NCBI RefSeq assembly: GCF_000286835.2
Contig: NZ_AJYD02000038.1
Location: 1,133,243 to 1,197,242, forward strand
Source of the DNA: Enterovibrio norvegicus FF-33
GTDB lineage: Bacteria > Pseudomonadota > Gammaproteobacteria > Enterobacterales > Vibrionaceae
Direction: 5' to 3'
DNA length: 64,000 nt
Shown: positions 33,770-43,359 of the stretch, piece by piece
Layout: every line of letters starts with the position of its first letter
Numbering within the stretch: position 1 is the first letter of the stretch
The notes under the pieces: generated by a model
The model's database searches: none
What the model saw: only the letters and a program-made list of their open reading frames with translations
What the model was told of the DNA's origin: nothing
Made by a program: the position numbers and the translations under genes

Positions 33770-36286
33770 ATGAGGAATACACTGCCGCTTGCCGGAATTA
33801 ACGTTATCGACTTTGGGCAGTATATTGCTGGGCCAGCAGTTGCAATGATTCTTGCCGATTTGGGTGCAAACGTTGTTCACATTGATCCACCGGGTGGGCC
33901 CCTGTGGAATGATCCTGCAAATGCGGTTTTAAATAGAAATAAACTGTGTATTACGTTGGATTTAAAGACAAGAGAAGGAAGGGAGCAAGCACTGTCTCTT
34001 TGCGCTTCTGCTGATGTCATTATTGAAAACTTTAGGCCGGGAAAACTGTCCCAGTTGGGTATAGATTTGGACACACTTCGTGTGGCTGACCCAAGGCTCA
34101 TTACTTTGTCTGTCCCTGGCTTCGCTTCTAACGATACGTTGAGAAGAGAGTGGAAAGCGACCGAAGCGGTTATTTCAGCAACATCCGGCGTATTCACGGA
34201 CATGGGTTTCAATCGCGTACTGATGGGCTGCAACCCCAGCTTTTCACCGTTGGCACTTGGCTCCGCTTACGCCACCACACTCGCGGTAAGTGGCGTGTCA
34301 TTAGCCCTGTATGCTCGCGAGAAACATGGGCGAGGTGATCACGTTGAAGTGCCAATTGCTGCAGCGTTGATGGAGGGCCTATCCTATAACTCCATTGTGA
34401 TTGACAGCCTACCAGATCGATACCTCACTATGCGTGAGCGTGAAATAGCGTATCGTCGTGAGCACGGGCTGGAAATGGATGTCACCTATGAGGATCTGCA
34501 AGAATTCCTCGACCCTTTCTATCGCACCTATGAATGCAAAGATGGCCGCTTTTTTTATGTCGTCTGCCCATCACACCGTAACCATGCCAAGCGTTGCTTA
34601 CAACTTGTGGGACTTTACGATGAACTGGTTGAAGAAGGGCTGCCTGATGTGACTGATTTGTATCAGCCAATGGCGGAATGGGAGGGAGAAACATCCATCG
34701 GTGTTTATCCTTTGCCGGCTAATTGGGCGGCGAAAATCTCTGAAAAAATGAAGCGGGTGTTTATCAGCAAAACCTCAGAAGAGTGGGGGAAGCTCTTTGG
34801 CGAAAATGGCATTCCTGGTGCTCCGCATCGCACCACACAAGAGTGGGTAAACAGTCAGCATTGTAATGAAGCCGGTTTAATCGTGACGGTTGAAGACGAA
34901 ACCTATGGCCAAATGAAGCAGCCAGGGCCTTTGGTTTGGTTTGAGGAAATGGCTGATCAAATGTGCGACGTGTCCCCGAGTCGTAAGGGCGATTTCTCCG
35001 AGGCAGTGGACTTGTTCTCTCAACGCTCAACATTTTCTTGTGCCACACCTTCACATATCTCACCTCTTGATCTGGATGGCGGAGAGAAACAATGGCTCAA
35101 CGGGGTGCGTATTCTAGATCTCACGAACGTGATCGCAGGGCCCCACTCCACGGCATTTCTAGGGCGCTTCGGCGCGAAAGTTACCAAGCTTGACCCAACA
35201 ACACCGCTTTATGACCCCTTGATTGGTGTGCTTTTCAGCGTATTGTCCAACATAGGAAAAGACAGCCTGCTGATGGATATGTTGACTGACCAAGGCAAAG
35301 AGGTTTTTGAAAAATTGGTCAAAAATAGCGACGTGGTGGTGATCAATGCCCCATCACGACAAGTGGAAGCTTTGGGCTTGAGTGACGATCGACTTAAGGC
35401 GATTAACCCCGATGTTATTTTTTGTCGCTTAGATTGTTTGGGCGGCCCTCAACGCGGTGAGAAAACCGATTACATCGGCTATGACGATATCATTCAGGCA
35501 AACAGTGGCATCATGAGTCGTTTTGGCGGTGCACAAACGCCAGAAGAACATGCGCATCTTGGGACGCTGGATGTGAACTGTGGTTTTGCGGGCGGGTTGA
35601 GTATCGCCGTTGCGCTGTATCATCGTGAGAGAACGGGGCAGGCTTTGCGTGCAAGAACGTCATTGTCTTCCACCACCAATCTCGCTCAGATTAAATACTG
35701 CTATGACTATGCTGGTCGGCCGCCATTCAATGAACCATCAGGTCGAGAAGCGCTGGGTTACGGCAGTTTGTCACACATCTACCAAACCAGTGATGGTTGG
35801 CTGTACCTTGATGCGAGTGAAAACGACCTGCCAACCTTTGAGCTTCTCAAGCATTTTCAAGGGGTATCGTCGCTCGATGACGCGCAACGAAAAGCCTACT
35901 TTACCGATGCGTTAGCTAAGCAATCGAGTGACTATTGGATCAATACCTTTTGTGAACTTGATATTGCCGCGGCAGAAATCAAAAGTATCGAATGGCTACG
36001 TGAGCAATACAGCAGGAAAAATGATGATCGAGTGGGGAGCCACTTGGGCAGTTATGCATTCTCGATTTATGACCAGCACCCAAGCGGGCTAGAAACCACG
36101 ATTGTTGACCATTATTCAATACGCCCGAACGAGGCAGAAATTATTGCGTTAAAGCAGACAGAACGATTTGGCGCATCAAGCCGCAAGGTGCTTGAAGCGT
36201 TAGAACTAGATGCTGGGGCGATTCAAAAGCTTGTTGATGATGGCATCGTCAGTGATGGATGGTCGAAGGTCTTCTTGCCGAATTAA
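33770..36286 (+). CDS. dddD: DMSP CoA-transferase/lyase DddD
   Basis: The 838-residue cytoplasmic enzyme is made of two CaiB-type class III CoA-transferase modules, about residues 1-410 (INVIDFGQYIAGPAVAMILA) and 440-838 (VRILDLTNVIAGPHSTAFLG). The double-domain length is diagnostic of DddD; ordinary CaiB proteins have about 400 residues. Asp601 in HLGTLDVNCG corresponds to the catalytic Asp602 of Marinomonas DddD. The equivalent place in domain 1 does not show the same motif, so only domain 2 seems catalytic. Reaction: DMSP plus acetyl-CoA gives dimethyl sulfide and a 3-hydroxypropionyl unit. Ribosome site taggag. All partner genes (dddTBC, dddR) are adjacent. A terminator follows. Confidence 0.94.
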   Translation: MRNTLPLAGINVIDFGQYIAGPAVAMILADLGANVVHIDPPGGPLWNDPANAVLNRNKLCITLDLKTREGREQALSLCASADVIIENFRPGKLSQLGIDLDTLRVADPRLITLSVPGFASNDTLRREWKATEAVISATSGVFTDMGFNRVLMGCNPSFSPLALGSAYATTLAVSGVSLALYAREKHGRGDHVEVPIAAALMEGLSYNSIVIDSLPDRYLTMREREIAYRREHGLEMDVTYEDLQEFLDPFYRTYECKDGRFFYVVCPSHRNHAKRCLQLVGLYDELVEEGLPDVTDLYQPMAEWEGETSIGVYPLPANWAAKISEKMKRVFISKTSEEWGKLFGENGIPGAPHRTTQEWVNSQHCNEAGLIVTVEDETYGQMKQPGPLVWFEEMADQMCDVSPSRKGDFSEAVDLFSQRSTFSCATPSHISPLDLDGGEKQWLNGVRILDLTNVIAGPHSTAFLGRFGAKVTKLDPTTPLYDPLIGVLFSVLSNIGKDSLLMDMLTDQGKEVFEKLVKNSDVVVINAPSRQVEALGLSDDRLKAINPDVIFCRLDCLGGPQRGEKTDYIGYDDIIQANSGIMSRFGGAQTPEEHAHLGTLDVNCGFAGGLSIAVALYHRERTGQALRARTSLSSTTNLAQIKYCYDYAGRPPFNEPSGREALGYGSLSHIYQTSDGWLYLDASENDLPTFELLKHFQGVSSLDDAQRKAYFTDALAKQSSDYWINTFCELDIAAAEIKSIEWLREQYSRKNDDRVGSHLGSYAFSIYDQHPSGLETTIVDHYSIRPNEAEIIALKQTERFGASSRKVLEALELDAGAIQKLVDDGIVSDGWSKVFLPN

Positions 36287-36310
36287 TGTGTTGTTCTCAT
36301 TAGATGCAAT

Positions 36311-36342
36311 ATAAATGGCGCTCAAGGAGCGCCATATTTGTG
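36311..36342. terminator. terminator between dddD and nhaC
   Basis: A 9-bp stem (atggcgctc / gagcgccat) with a 3-base loop, AT-rich on both sides. It lies 28 bases after dddD and can serve both convergent genes. Confidence 0.75.
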
Positions 36343-36379
36343 TGTCTAAATCAAGCTCAAAACCAAGCGCTTATTCGAA

Positions 36380-37810
36380 CTACAAATCACGTTCAACACT
36401 CGATTCACGTGGTTCATTGTCATCTGTTTTCCAGATAGTCCAGCCCATTACACCAAACAGTATGGTGACAAATGGCGAGAGGACACAAAAGAAATTAAAC
36501 GGCAAGTAAGCCAGTGTTGCAACGCCCAACGTCGCAGCCTGATAAGCACCACCTGAGTTCCACGGTACAAGGTTGGCCGTCACGGTTGCTGAATCTTCCA
36601 CGGCGCGTGAAAGGTTTTCTGGTGCCAGACCACGTTCTCGATATGCCTCTGCATAACTACGTGCTGTCATGACAATCGCCATGTATTGGTCACAAAGAAT
36701 AAGGTTTGCGCCGATTGCCGTCAGTACCGTCGACACAATCAGTGAACCTGTGGACTTAGCGGCGGCAAGAATTTTGTCAGCGATAACGCGAAGCTGGTTG
36801 GTTCGCTCCATCACACCACCAAACATCATGGCGACGATGATCAGGCTAATGGTGTACATCATTGAATCCATACCACCGCGAGAGAGCAGAGAATCCACAT
36901 CAGATACGCCAGTTTCAGCGCTATAGCCACCAAAGGCGACACTGGCGATCGCGTTGTAATCCGCACCTTGTAAACTTGCCGCACAAATGGCACCTGCGAT
37001 CACACCAAGTGCAATACCGGGAATGGCGGGCATTTTTTTATATGAGACGACAAGGACAATCAGAAGAGGAAGGAATAACACAGGGTTGATAAAGAAAGAA
37101 TTGTCTAAGGTCGTCAAAATGGTGTTGATGCGCTCAATATTACCGCCACTGGCGCTGTATTGCAGGCCGAGCACCGTTTCAATAATCAAGGTTATCGTTA
37201 TCGTCATCCCAGTGGTGTAGGACATGTGCTTGATGTGGGTAAACAAGTCAGTCCCCGCCATGGCGGGCGCAAGGTTAGTGGTATCAGACAATGGTGACAT
37301 TTTGTCACCGAAGTAAGCACCAGACAGCACCGCACCTGCAACAATAGGCAGAGGGAAATCTAGCCCGCCGCCAACGCCCATCAGTGCCACACCGATTGTC
37401 CCTGTTGTGCCCCAGCTTGTCCCTGTCGCCAAAGAAGTCACGGCACAGATGAGGACGCACGCAGGGAGGAAAACTTCAGGGGCAAGGATTTTCAGGCCGT
37501 AGTAAATCAGCGTTGGGACGACGCCCGCGAGTATCCAAACACCAATGAGCGAGCCGACGATCATCAAAATAATCATCGCGGGTAGGGCATTATAAATCCC
37601 GTTTACCATGCCTGCTTGAATGTCTTTCCACGTGAATCCGCAACGCAGCGCGATGACACAGGCCACTATCACGCCCAATAACATTGGGATTTGTGGGTCA
37701 AGCCCGTACATGACAATCGACACACTAATACCGAGAACGAGTGACATTAGCGAGATAATGGCTTCCCATAAGTGCGGCGCTCTCGCGCCTTCAGGAATAT
37801 CCGTCTTCAT
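36380..37810 (-). CDS. nhaC: Na+/H+ antiporter NhaC family
   Basis: The 476-residue protein starts at ATG 37810 (MKTDIPEGARAPHLWE) with ctggaggt upstream; the open frame extends 29 codons further without support. It has about eleven helices and NhaC-type segments SLATGTSWGTTGTIGVALMG, GAVLSGAYFGDKMSPLSDTT and LILCDQYMAIVMTARSYAEA. It probably exchanges sodium, or a carboxylate, for protons. It faces dddD and shares its terminator, so it is not co-transcribed. A role in the sodium balance of DMSP uptake is only an inference from position. Confidence 0.87.
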   Translation of the reverse strand: MKTDIPEGARAPHLWEAIISLMSLVLGISVSIVMYGLDPQIPMLLGVIVACVIALRCGFTWKDIQAGMVNGIYNALPAMIILMIVGSLIGVWILAGVVPTLIYYGLKILAPEVFLPACVLICAVTSLATGTSWGTTGTIGVALMGVGGGLDFPLPIVAGAVLSGAYFGDKMSPLSDTTNLAPAMAGTDLFTHIKHMSYTTGMTITITLIIETVLGLQYSASGGNIERINTILTTLDNSFFINPVLFLPLLIVLVVSYKKMPAIPGIALGVIAGAICAASLQGADYNAIASVAFGGYSAETGVSDVDSLLSRGGMDSMMYTISLIIVAMMFGGVMERTNQLRVIADKILAAAKSTGSLIVSTVLTAIGANLILCDQYMAIVMTARSYAEAYRERGLAPENLSRAVEDSATVTANLVPWNSGGAYQAATLGVATLAYLPFNFFCVLSPFVTILFGVMGWTIWKTDDNEPRESSVERDL

Positions 37811-38388
37811 GTTACCTCCAGTTATTTTGTTTTTTTGATCTGAAAGAACCGAGAACTCGTCGCGTGAAAAATGGATTCTAAGCAAAAGAAGATCCACGCA
37901 GAGAGAAAGCGGTTTCTTAGATGATGCACGGGTGTAGACGAGCCGTACCTTGGACTTAATTCAGTCGGGCACCACTTTTCTCGTTTTTGGCGGGAGATCG
38001 TATCCGTCATTGGAAACCCTCTTTGGCAGCAAATTTGAATGCTCCAAAGAAAACAACACATGCTTATTATTGTTAGAGGGAAAACCCTCAGTGCTTTTTG
38101 ACTAAGTCACTTCACACTATGTCTCATGTGGCACAAAGGGGGTGTTGTAGAAGCGAGACGTGCAGAGGTTTTTTTACATTGGGGAAATGACAGGTGTGCA
38201 TTTCTGTTGAAAGCGAGAGATAGCGTTATGATTCAGAGTGCTTAGTTGGCTTGCAAATATGCCCAAGATGGGTGGAAGAGAAGGCATCGCTGTCTTTCAA
38301 ACCGTCGCCAAGCGTGCGATCAAAACCGATGTAAGCAAACCAAATTGGGCTGTCACAGAAGACGTGACATTGACGAAGATCTTGGTGT
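37811..38388. other. 578-bp intergenic region upstream of nhaC
   Basis: No gene, riboswitch, terminator or operator was recognised. A 47-codon frame (ATG near 38271, ending near 38414 as ...FSGEPPY) overlaps the end of the next gene and has no ribosome site. The gap is long for this window and may contain the nhaC leader. Confidence 0.5.
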
Positions 38389-38829
38389 TTAGTGGAGAAC
38401 CGCCATATTGATAAACGTCATGCTCTCGCAGATCTCGATGGCCTGTGCGTAGTCGGCTTCATCGTCGACATAGATACCAAGTTGTATGTAGCTTGAGTGC
38501 GAAAACACAAAGCAATACACAGAGGCCACGCTATAGTCGTTGGTTTCTTCAAACAAACGATAACGATAAAAAATCAGACCGTCTTTCTCCGTTTGATGCA
38601 CGTCGAACGCCTTTTCGGCTTGTTCCTCGACCACCCAAGTTATTGCATCTTGTTGAGTTTCTACAGGGTCAATGTCCCAAACAGAACACCAAATAGTTAG
38701 CCCTGATTTCCAGATCACCAAGTCTTCATCTTCAATTTTGCTCTGAAAAGTGGACGGTAGTGTGATGGTCCATTCGTTGGTGAGAGGATAAATGCCTGAG
38801 ATAGTAGGGTATTCATTATGATCGTGCAT
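38389..38829 (-). CDS. conserved hypothetical protein, probably cytoplasmic
   Basis: The protein has about 146 residues. I take ATG 38829 (MHDHNEYPTISGIYPLTNEW) because the part upstream looks random, although no clear ribosome site is seen; the frame is open to 38934. Features are SGIYPLTNEWTITLPSTFQSK, DEDLVIWKSGLTIWCSVWD and a C-terminal YIQLGIYVDDEADYAQAIEI. It looks like a small alpha/beta protein with strands rich in Trp and Ile. No family I can name with confidence. It stands alone, about 390 bases upstream of rbsD and divergent from it. Confidence 0.6.
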   Translation of the reverse strand: MHDHNEYPTISGIYPLTNEWTITLPSTFQSKIEDEDLVIWKSGLTIWCSVWDIDPVETQQDAITWVVEEQAEKAFDVHQTEKDGLIFYRYRLFEETNDYSVASVYCFVFSHSSYIQLGIYVDDEADYAQAIEICESMTFINMAVLH

Positions 38830-39103
38830 GTAAGTAAAAACGCCTGCGGCTATATGATAAAAGAGGTTGCTTGGGTATAGAAGCCTATCATTGAAGACGC
38901 TCTGCCGCCTCTTAATACAGTGTATTTGTGCCACAACATGGGTTTGGTCTTGTTTTCATGTATACCCAAACCCATTCTCGTTGAACAAGTCTCTTTCGGT
39001 GGCTTAGATATAACCCCTTAAAGTGAAATAGCTCAAATTTTCCTGCCAATGATCGACATGTATGACGATCAAAATCACAGCTCTTCATTTCGGATAAAGA
39101 CCC

Positions 39104-39119
39104 ATCGAAACGTTTCGAT
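39104..39119. promoter_or_regulatory. RbsR-type operator 1
   Basis: The perfect 16-bp palindrome ATCGAAACGTTTCGAT, a LacI-family operator with the AAACGTTT core known from RbsR/PurR-type sites, lies 101 bases before the rbsD ATG. Confidence 0.78.
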
Positions 39120-39126
39120 TACTGTC

Positions 39127-39142
39127 ATCGAAAAGTTTCGAT
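39127..39142. promoter_or_regulatory. RbsR-type operator 2
   Basis: Near-palindrome ATCGAAAAGTTTCGAT, centred 23 bp from the first copy. The same 23-bp spacing is seen for the paired gttaccggtaac sites in this window. Confidence 0.7.
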
Positions 39143-39219
39143 GGTGATGTGAATACGCCTCCATCGACAGGTAGAAAACCCTCACTCTGCGCGAATCATC
39201 GCGATGACAAGGTAAAAGA

Positions 39220-39639
39220 ATGAAAAAAAGTACCCTGCTTAATTCAGACATTGCGCATTTAGTCTCCACCTTGGGGCATACCGACGAATACACCATTTGT
39301 GATGCGGGTTTGCCCATTCCCCAGCATGTGCCTCGTATCGATTTGGCGTTGACCCATGGCGTTCCCGGTTTTCTGGAAACGGTGCGCGTGGTGCTGACTG
39401 AATCCCAAATTGAAGGCGTGATCATTGCGGAAGAGTTTGCCTCAGTAAGCCCTGAATGCCACGTCGCGCTGCTCGCCGAGATCAAACAAGAAGAAGGGCG
39501 TTGCGGCAAAAGCATTGCGATTCAATACCTTTCACATGAGGCATTTAAACAGCGCACCCACAGCAGCCATGCGGTGATTCGCACCGGTGAATGTACGCCA
39601 TATGCCAACGTCATTTTCCAAGCTGGCGTTGTGTTCTGA
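39220..39639 (+). CDS. rbsD: D-ribose pyranase
   Basis: The 139-residue enzyme interconverts pyranose and furanose forms of ribose so that RbsK can use it. The N-terminus MKKSTLLNSDIAHLVSTLGH has the catalytic His20, and TICDAGLPIP and the C-terminal GECTPYANVIFQAGVVF match the family over its full length. First gene of rbsDACBKR, under two RbsR-like operators. Confidence 0.95.
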   Translation: MKKSTLLNSDIAHLVSTLGHTDEYTICDAGLPIPQHVPRIDLALTHGVPGFLETVRVVLTESQIEGVIIAEEFASVSPECHVALLAEIKQEEGRCGKSIAIQYLSHEAFKQRTHSSHAVIRTGECTPYANVIFQAGVVF

Positions 39640-39662
39640 TCCGAGCGAAATGAGGATAAACC

Positions 39663-41168
39663 ATGACTCAAGCAATATTGCAGCTCAACGAAATTGAAAA
39701 AGCCTTTCCCGGCGTGAAAGCGCTGGATAAGGCGAGCCTGAATGTGTACCCCGGACGTGTCATGGCGCTGATGGGCGAAAATGGCGCAGGAAAATCGACG
39801 CTGATGAAGGTGCTGACGGGTATTTATGCCCTCGATGGTGGCACCATTCATTACGAAGGCAAACCTGCTGCGTTCAAAGGCCCTCGTGATTCGCAGCAAG
39901 CCGGTATCAGCATTATTCACCAAGAACTGAACTTGATTCCTGAACTGACCATCGCGGAAAACATTTTTCTTGGTCGTGAATTCACAAGCTCACTGGGTCG
40001 CGTTCTGTGGAATGAAATGTTCGCAGAAGCGGATAAATTGCTCGCGCGTTTGAACGTGAAACATAGCTCGAAAACCTTGCTCGGCGCGTTAAGCCTGGGC
40101 GAACAGCAAATGGTTGAAATCGCCAAAGCGCTGTCGTTCCAATCCAAAGTCATCATCATGGATGAACCAACCGATGCACTGACTGATACGGAAACTGAAT
40201 CCCTGTTTACCGTGATTAACGAGCTTCGCGATCAAGGCTGCGGCATCGTTTATATCTCACACCGTCTCAAAGAAATCTTCACCATTTGTGATGACATAAC
40301 GGTGCTGCGCGACGGAAAATTCATCGGCGAATGCAAAGTGGCTGACACCGACGAAGACGGCCTGATCGAAATGATGGTGGGGCGCAAGCTGGAAGAGCAA
40401 TACCCACGCATCGCTGTCACCCATGGTGATACTTGCCTAGAGGTGATGGGCGTATCTGGTCCAGGTGTGAAAGAGGTGAGTTTTACCCTTAAACGCGGCG
40501 AAATTTTGGGCGTGTCGGGCTTGATGGGGGCGGGTCGTACTGAACTAATGAAAGTGATTTACGGTGCGTTACCTTTGCACAGTGGTGACATCAAGCTAAA
40601 TGGCAAGTTGGTCAACCCGATCAGCCCGCGTGACGGACTCGTCAACGGCATTGCGTATATCTCAGAAGACCGTAAAGGCGATGGGCTTGTTCTCGGCCTC
40701 TCCGTGAAAGAAAATATGTCGATTTGCTCGCTAGACCAGTTAAGTAAAGGCATGCAAATCAATCACAGCGACGAAGTGATTGCGGTGGATGATTTTATTC
40801 AACTTTTCAATATAAAAACCCCAAGCCGAGACCAACTCATTGGCAATCTATCCGGCGGCAATCAGCAGAAAGTGGCGATAGCCAAAGGTTTGATGACCAA
40901 ACCTCGCGTGCTTATTCTCGACGAGCCAACACGGGGCGTGGATGTGGGCGCCAAGAAAGAAATCTATCAACTGATTAATCGGTTCAAAAGCGAAGGCACC
41001 AGCATCATTTTGGTGTCGTCAGACATGCCAGAAGTACTCGGCATGAGCGACCGCATCATGGTGATGCATGAAGGCCGTATTACCGGTGAATTTGACGCCA
41101 AACAGGCGGACCAAGAAACACTACTCGCTTGCGCGGTAGGTAAACACGTTAAGAAGGATGCAGCATGA
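39663..41168 (+). CDS. rbsA: ribose ABC transporter ATPase
   Basis: The 501-residue double ATPase has an intact first domain: Walker [13 protein letters not shown], signature [15 protein letters not shown], Walker [12 protein letters not shown]. The second domain has the degenerate Walker [13 protein letters not shown] usual in RbsA, with signature [15 protein letters not shown] and [13 protein letters not shown]. It overlaps rbsC by 4 bases (ATGA). A 23-base gap separates it from rbsD. Confidence 0.96.
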   Translation: MTQAILQLNEIEKAFPGVKALDKASLNVYPGRVMALMGENGAGKSTLMKVLTGIYALDGGTIHYEGKPAAFKGPRDSQQAGISIIHQELNLIPELTIAENIFLGREFTSSLGRVLWNEMFAEADKLLARLNVKHSSKTLLGALSLGEQQMVEIAKALSFQSKVIIMDEPTDALTDTETESLFTVINELRDQGCGIVYISHRLKEIFTICDDITVLRDGKFIGECKVADTDEDGLIEMMVGRKLEEQYPRIAVTHGDTCLEVMGVSGPGVKEVSFTLKRGEILGVSGLMGAGRTELMKVIYGALPLHSGDIKLNGKLVNPISPRDGLVNGIAYISEDRKGDGLVLGLSVKENMSICSLDQLSKGMQINHSDEVIAVDDFIQLFNIKTPSRDQLIGNLSGGNQQKVAIAKGLMTKPRVLILDEPTRGVDVGAKKEIYQLINRFKSEGTSIILVSSDMPEVLGMSDRIMVMHEGRITGEFDAKQADQETLLACAVGKHVKKDAA

Positions 41169-42145
41169 GTAGCAACGCCGTAACCCAATCCGATTCTGAT
41201 AACAAAAAACTGTTTAGCAAAGCGTGGTTGATTGAACAAAAATCCCTGATTGCGCTGCTGCTCCTGATTACCGTGGTGTCGTTTTTAAACCCCAATTTCT
41301 TTACTGTCGATAATGTGCTCAACATTCTGCGCCAGACCTCGATTAACGCCATTATTGCGGTGGGGATGACGCTAGTGATCCTTACGGCTGGGATTGATTT
41401 GAGTGTTGGCTCAGTGCTCGCGCTTTGTGGCGCGTTTGCCGCCAGTTTGATAGCCATGGAAGTGCCTGTGCTGGTGGCGGTGCCAACGGCGTTGTTTGCT
41501 GGCGCCGTGTTAGGTGCCATCAGTGGCATCATCATTGCCAAAGGCAAGGTGCAAGCCTTCATCGCGACATTGGTCACCATGACGCTGTTGCGCGGGGTGA
41601 CCATGGTGTACACCGAAGGTCGTCCAATCTCAACGGGCTTTACCGACACTGCCGATGCATTTGCATGGTTTGGTACGGGCTACGCCTTGGGGATTCCTGT
41701 CCCTGTTTGGATCATGGTCGTGGTGTTTGCCGCGGTTTGGTATTTGCTTAACCATACTCGCTTCGGCCGCTATATCTATGCGTTGGGCGGCAATGAATCC
41801 GCCACACGCCTATCAGGTATTGATGTCGATAAAGTCAAAATTGGTGCCTATGCGATTTGTGGTTTTCTGGCAGCGCTAGCGGGCATTATCGTCACCTCGC
41901 GTCTGTCTTCTGCGCAACCGACTGCGGGTATGGGCTATGAGCTAGATGCCATTGCTGCGGTTGTTCTTGGTGGCACCAGTTTAATGGGCGGTAAAGGCCG
42001 CATCATGGGGACCTTGATTGGCGCGCTAATCATCGGTTTTCTCAATAACGCCCTGAACCTGTTAGACGTTTCTTCCTACTTCCAAATGATTGCCAAAGCT
42101 GTGGTGATATTGGCGGCGGTCATGGTTGATAACAAAAATAAGTAA
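41165..42145 (+). CDS. rbsC: ribose ABC transporter permease
   Basis: The 326-residue inner-membrane permease carries the segments [34 protein letters not shown] and [20 protein letters not shown], all conserved in RbsC. About ten helices. Translation is coupled to rbsA by a 4-base overlap. A hairpin separates it from rbsB. Confidence 0.96.
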   Translation: MSSNAVTQSDSDNKKLFSKAWLIEQKSLIALLLLITVVSFLNPNFFTVDNVLNILRQTSINAIIAVGMTLVILTAGIDLSVGSVLALCGAFAASLIAMEVPVLVAVPTALFAGAVLGAISGIIIAKGKVQAFIATLVTMTLLRGVTMVYTEGRPISTGFTDTADAFAWFGTGYALGIPVPVWIMVVVFAAVWYLLNHTRFGRYIYALGGNESATRLSGIDVDKVKIGAYAICGFLAALAGIIVTSRLSSAQPTAGMGYELDAIAAVVLGGTSLMGGKGRIMGTLIGALIIGFLNNALNLLDVSSYFQMIAKAVVILAAVMVDNKNK

Positions 42146-42181
42146 CACCTCAATTTTTCAATTAAACGAACGTGTAGAACA

Positions 42182-42209
42182 AGCGCCTGAACCCTACCTC
42201 TCAGGCGCT
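42182..42209 (+). other. intercistronic hairpin between rbsC and rbsB
   Basis: A 9-bp perfect stem (agcgcctga / tcaggcgct) with a 10-base loop and no T-run. It probably protects the 5' end of the rbsB message from decay. Confidence 0.6.
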
Positions 42210-42246
42210 AATTAAAACGAGAAAAGAAACTAAAAAGGAACGTAAA

Positions 42247-43125
42247 ATGAAAAAATTATCGCTACTTATCTCCGCGGCTTTGCTGTCTTCAACCGCTTCT
42301 ATCACTGCACACGCGCAAGACACCATGGCAATTGTATTATCCACGTTGAACAACCCTTTTTTCGTGACAATGAAAGACGGTGCTGAAGCCAAAGCACAAG
42401 AGTTAGGTTACGACCTGATTGTGTTGGACTCGCAGAACGATCCAAGTAAAGAGCTTTCCAATGTGGAAGATCTCACTGTGCGCGGTGTGAAAGCTATTTT
42501 GATTAACCCAACAGATTCGACGGCGGTGTCAAACGCAATTCGTATTGCGAATCGCAGTGGCATTCCTGTGTTTACCTTGGATCGCGGCGCAGCCCGCGGA
42601 GAAGTGGTCAGCCACATTGCGTCTGACAACGTTCTGGGCGGCGAAATGGCGGGGCGCTATATCGTCGAAAAAGTCGGCGAGAAAGCCAAAGTGATTCAGC
42701 TAGAAGGCATTGCGGGCACATCCGCGGCGCGCGAGCGTGGCGAAGGTTTTGCCAATGCGGTTAAAGCCAGCCAAATGGAATTGTTAGCAAGCCAACCTGC
42801 GGATTTCGACCGCACTAAGGGCTTGAACGTGATGGAAAACATGTTGGCTGCCAATCCTGATGTGCAAGCCGTGTTTGCGCAGAACGATGAAATGGCGTTG
42901 GGTGCGTTACGCGCTGTTCAGGCATCAGGCAAAGACATTCTGATCATCGGATTTGATGGCACAGATGATGGTATCGCGGCCGTGAAACGTGGCAAGCTAG
43001 GTGCTACCGTGGCTCAACAGCCTGACCTCATTGGTGCTATTGGCGTCGAAATGGCAGACAAAATGCTGAAAGGTGAAGCGGTTGAGAAATCAATTCCTGT
43101 GCCTTTGAAAGTCATTACTCAGTAA
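42247..43125 (+). CDS. rbsB: ribose periplasmic binding protein
   Basis: The 292-residue protein has the signal [20 protein letters not shown] ending in AHA. Ribose-binding residues appear in typical places: [52 protein letters not shown] and [16 protein letters not shown]. It delivers ribose to RbsAC and often to a Trg-type chemoreceptor. Ribosome site aaaggaa. Confidence 0.96.
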   Translation: MKKLSLLISAALLSSTASITAHAQDTMAIVLSTLNNPFFVTMKDGAEAKAQELGYDLIVLDSQNDPSKELSNVEDLTVRGVKAILINPTDSTAVSNAIRIANRSGIPVFTLDRGAARGEVVSHIASDNVLGGEMAGRYIVEKVGEKAKVIQLEGIAGTSAARERGEGFANAVKASQMELLASQPADFDRTKGLNVMENMLAANPDVQAVFAQNDEMALGALRAVQASGKDILIIGFDGTDDGIAAVKRGKLGATVAQQPDLIGAIGVEMADKMLKGEAVEKSIPVPLKVITQ

Positions 43126-43148
43126 TTATTGAACTAATCACTAGCGGG

Positions 43149-43201
43149 TCTTCTCTTTTCAATTTAAAACCCTTGGCTTACCGCCAATTGAGAAGAGAAG
43201 A
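43149..43201 (+). other. long hairpin between rbsB and rbsK
   Basis: A 16-bp stem with one G-T pair (tcttctcttttcaatt / aattgagaagagaaga) and a 21-base loop, 24 bases after rbsB. It may be a partial terminator or an mRNA-stability element that lowers expression of rbsK and the genes after it. Confidence 0.6.
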
Positions 43202-43359
43202 TTCCTATTTCATGCAGAACAGAGCATCAAGCTGCGACGTTACACAGGCAAAGAATGAGAAAGCCGAACGATTTGGGGTTTGGGAATACAAACATTAAAT
43301 CCTTCCGTTTTCCTGCTAAATACAACAATAAGGCTTTTAGATAAGCCGAGGATAGTGCA

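Noticed and set aside
36862..37220. Plus-strand frames inside nhaC
   Set aside because: They are shadows of nhaC, which is clearly coding on the minus strand.
38271..38414. 47-codon plus-strand frame ending FSGEPPY
   Set aside because: No ribosome site, overlap with the end of the neighbouring minus-strand gene, and no recognisable protein pattern; kept only as a note for the gap.
39075..39515. 146-codon minus-strand frame over rbsD
   Set aside because: It overlaps rbsD and the rbs operators in antisense and has no protein-like features.
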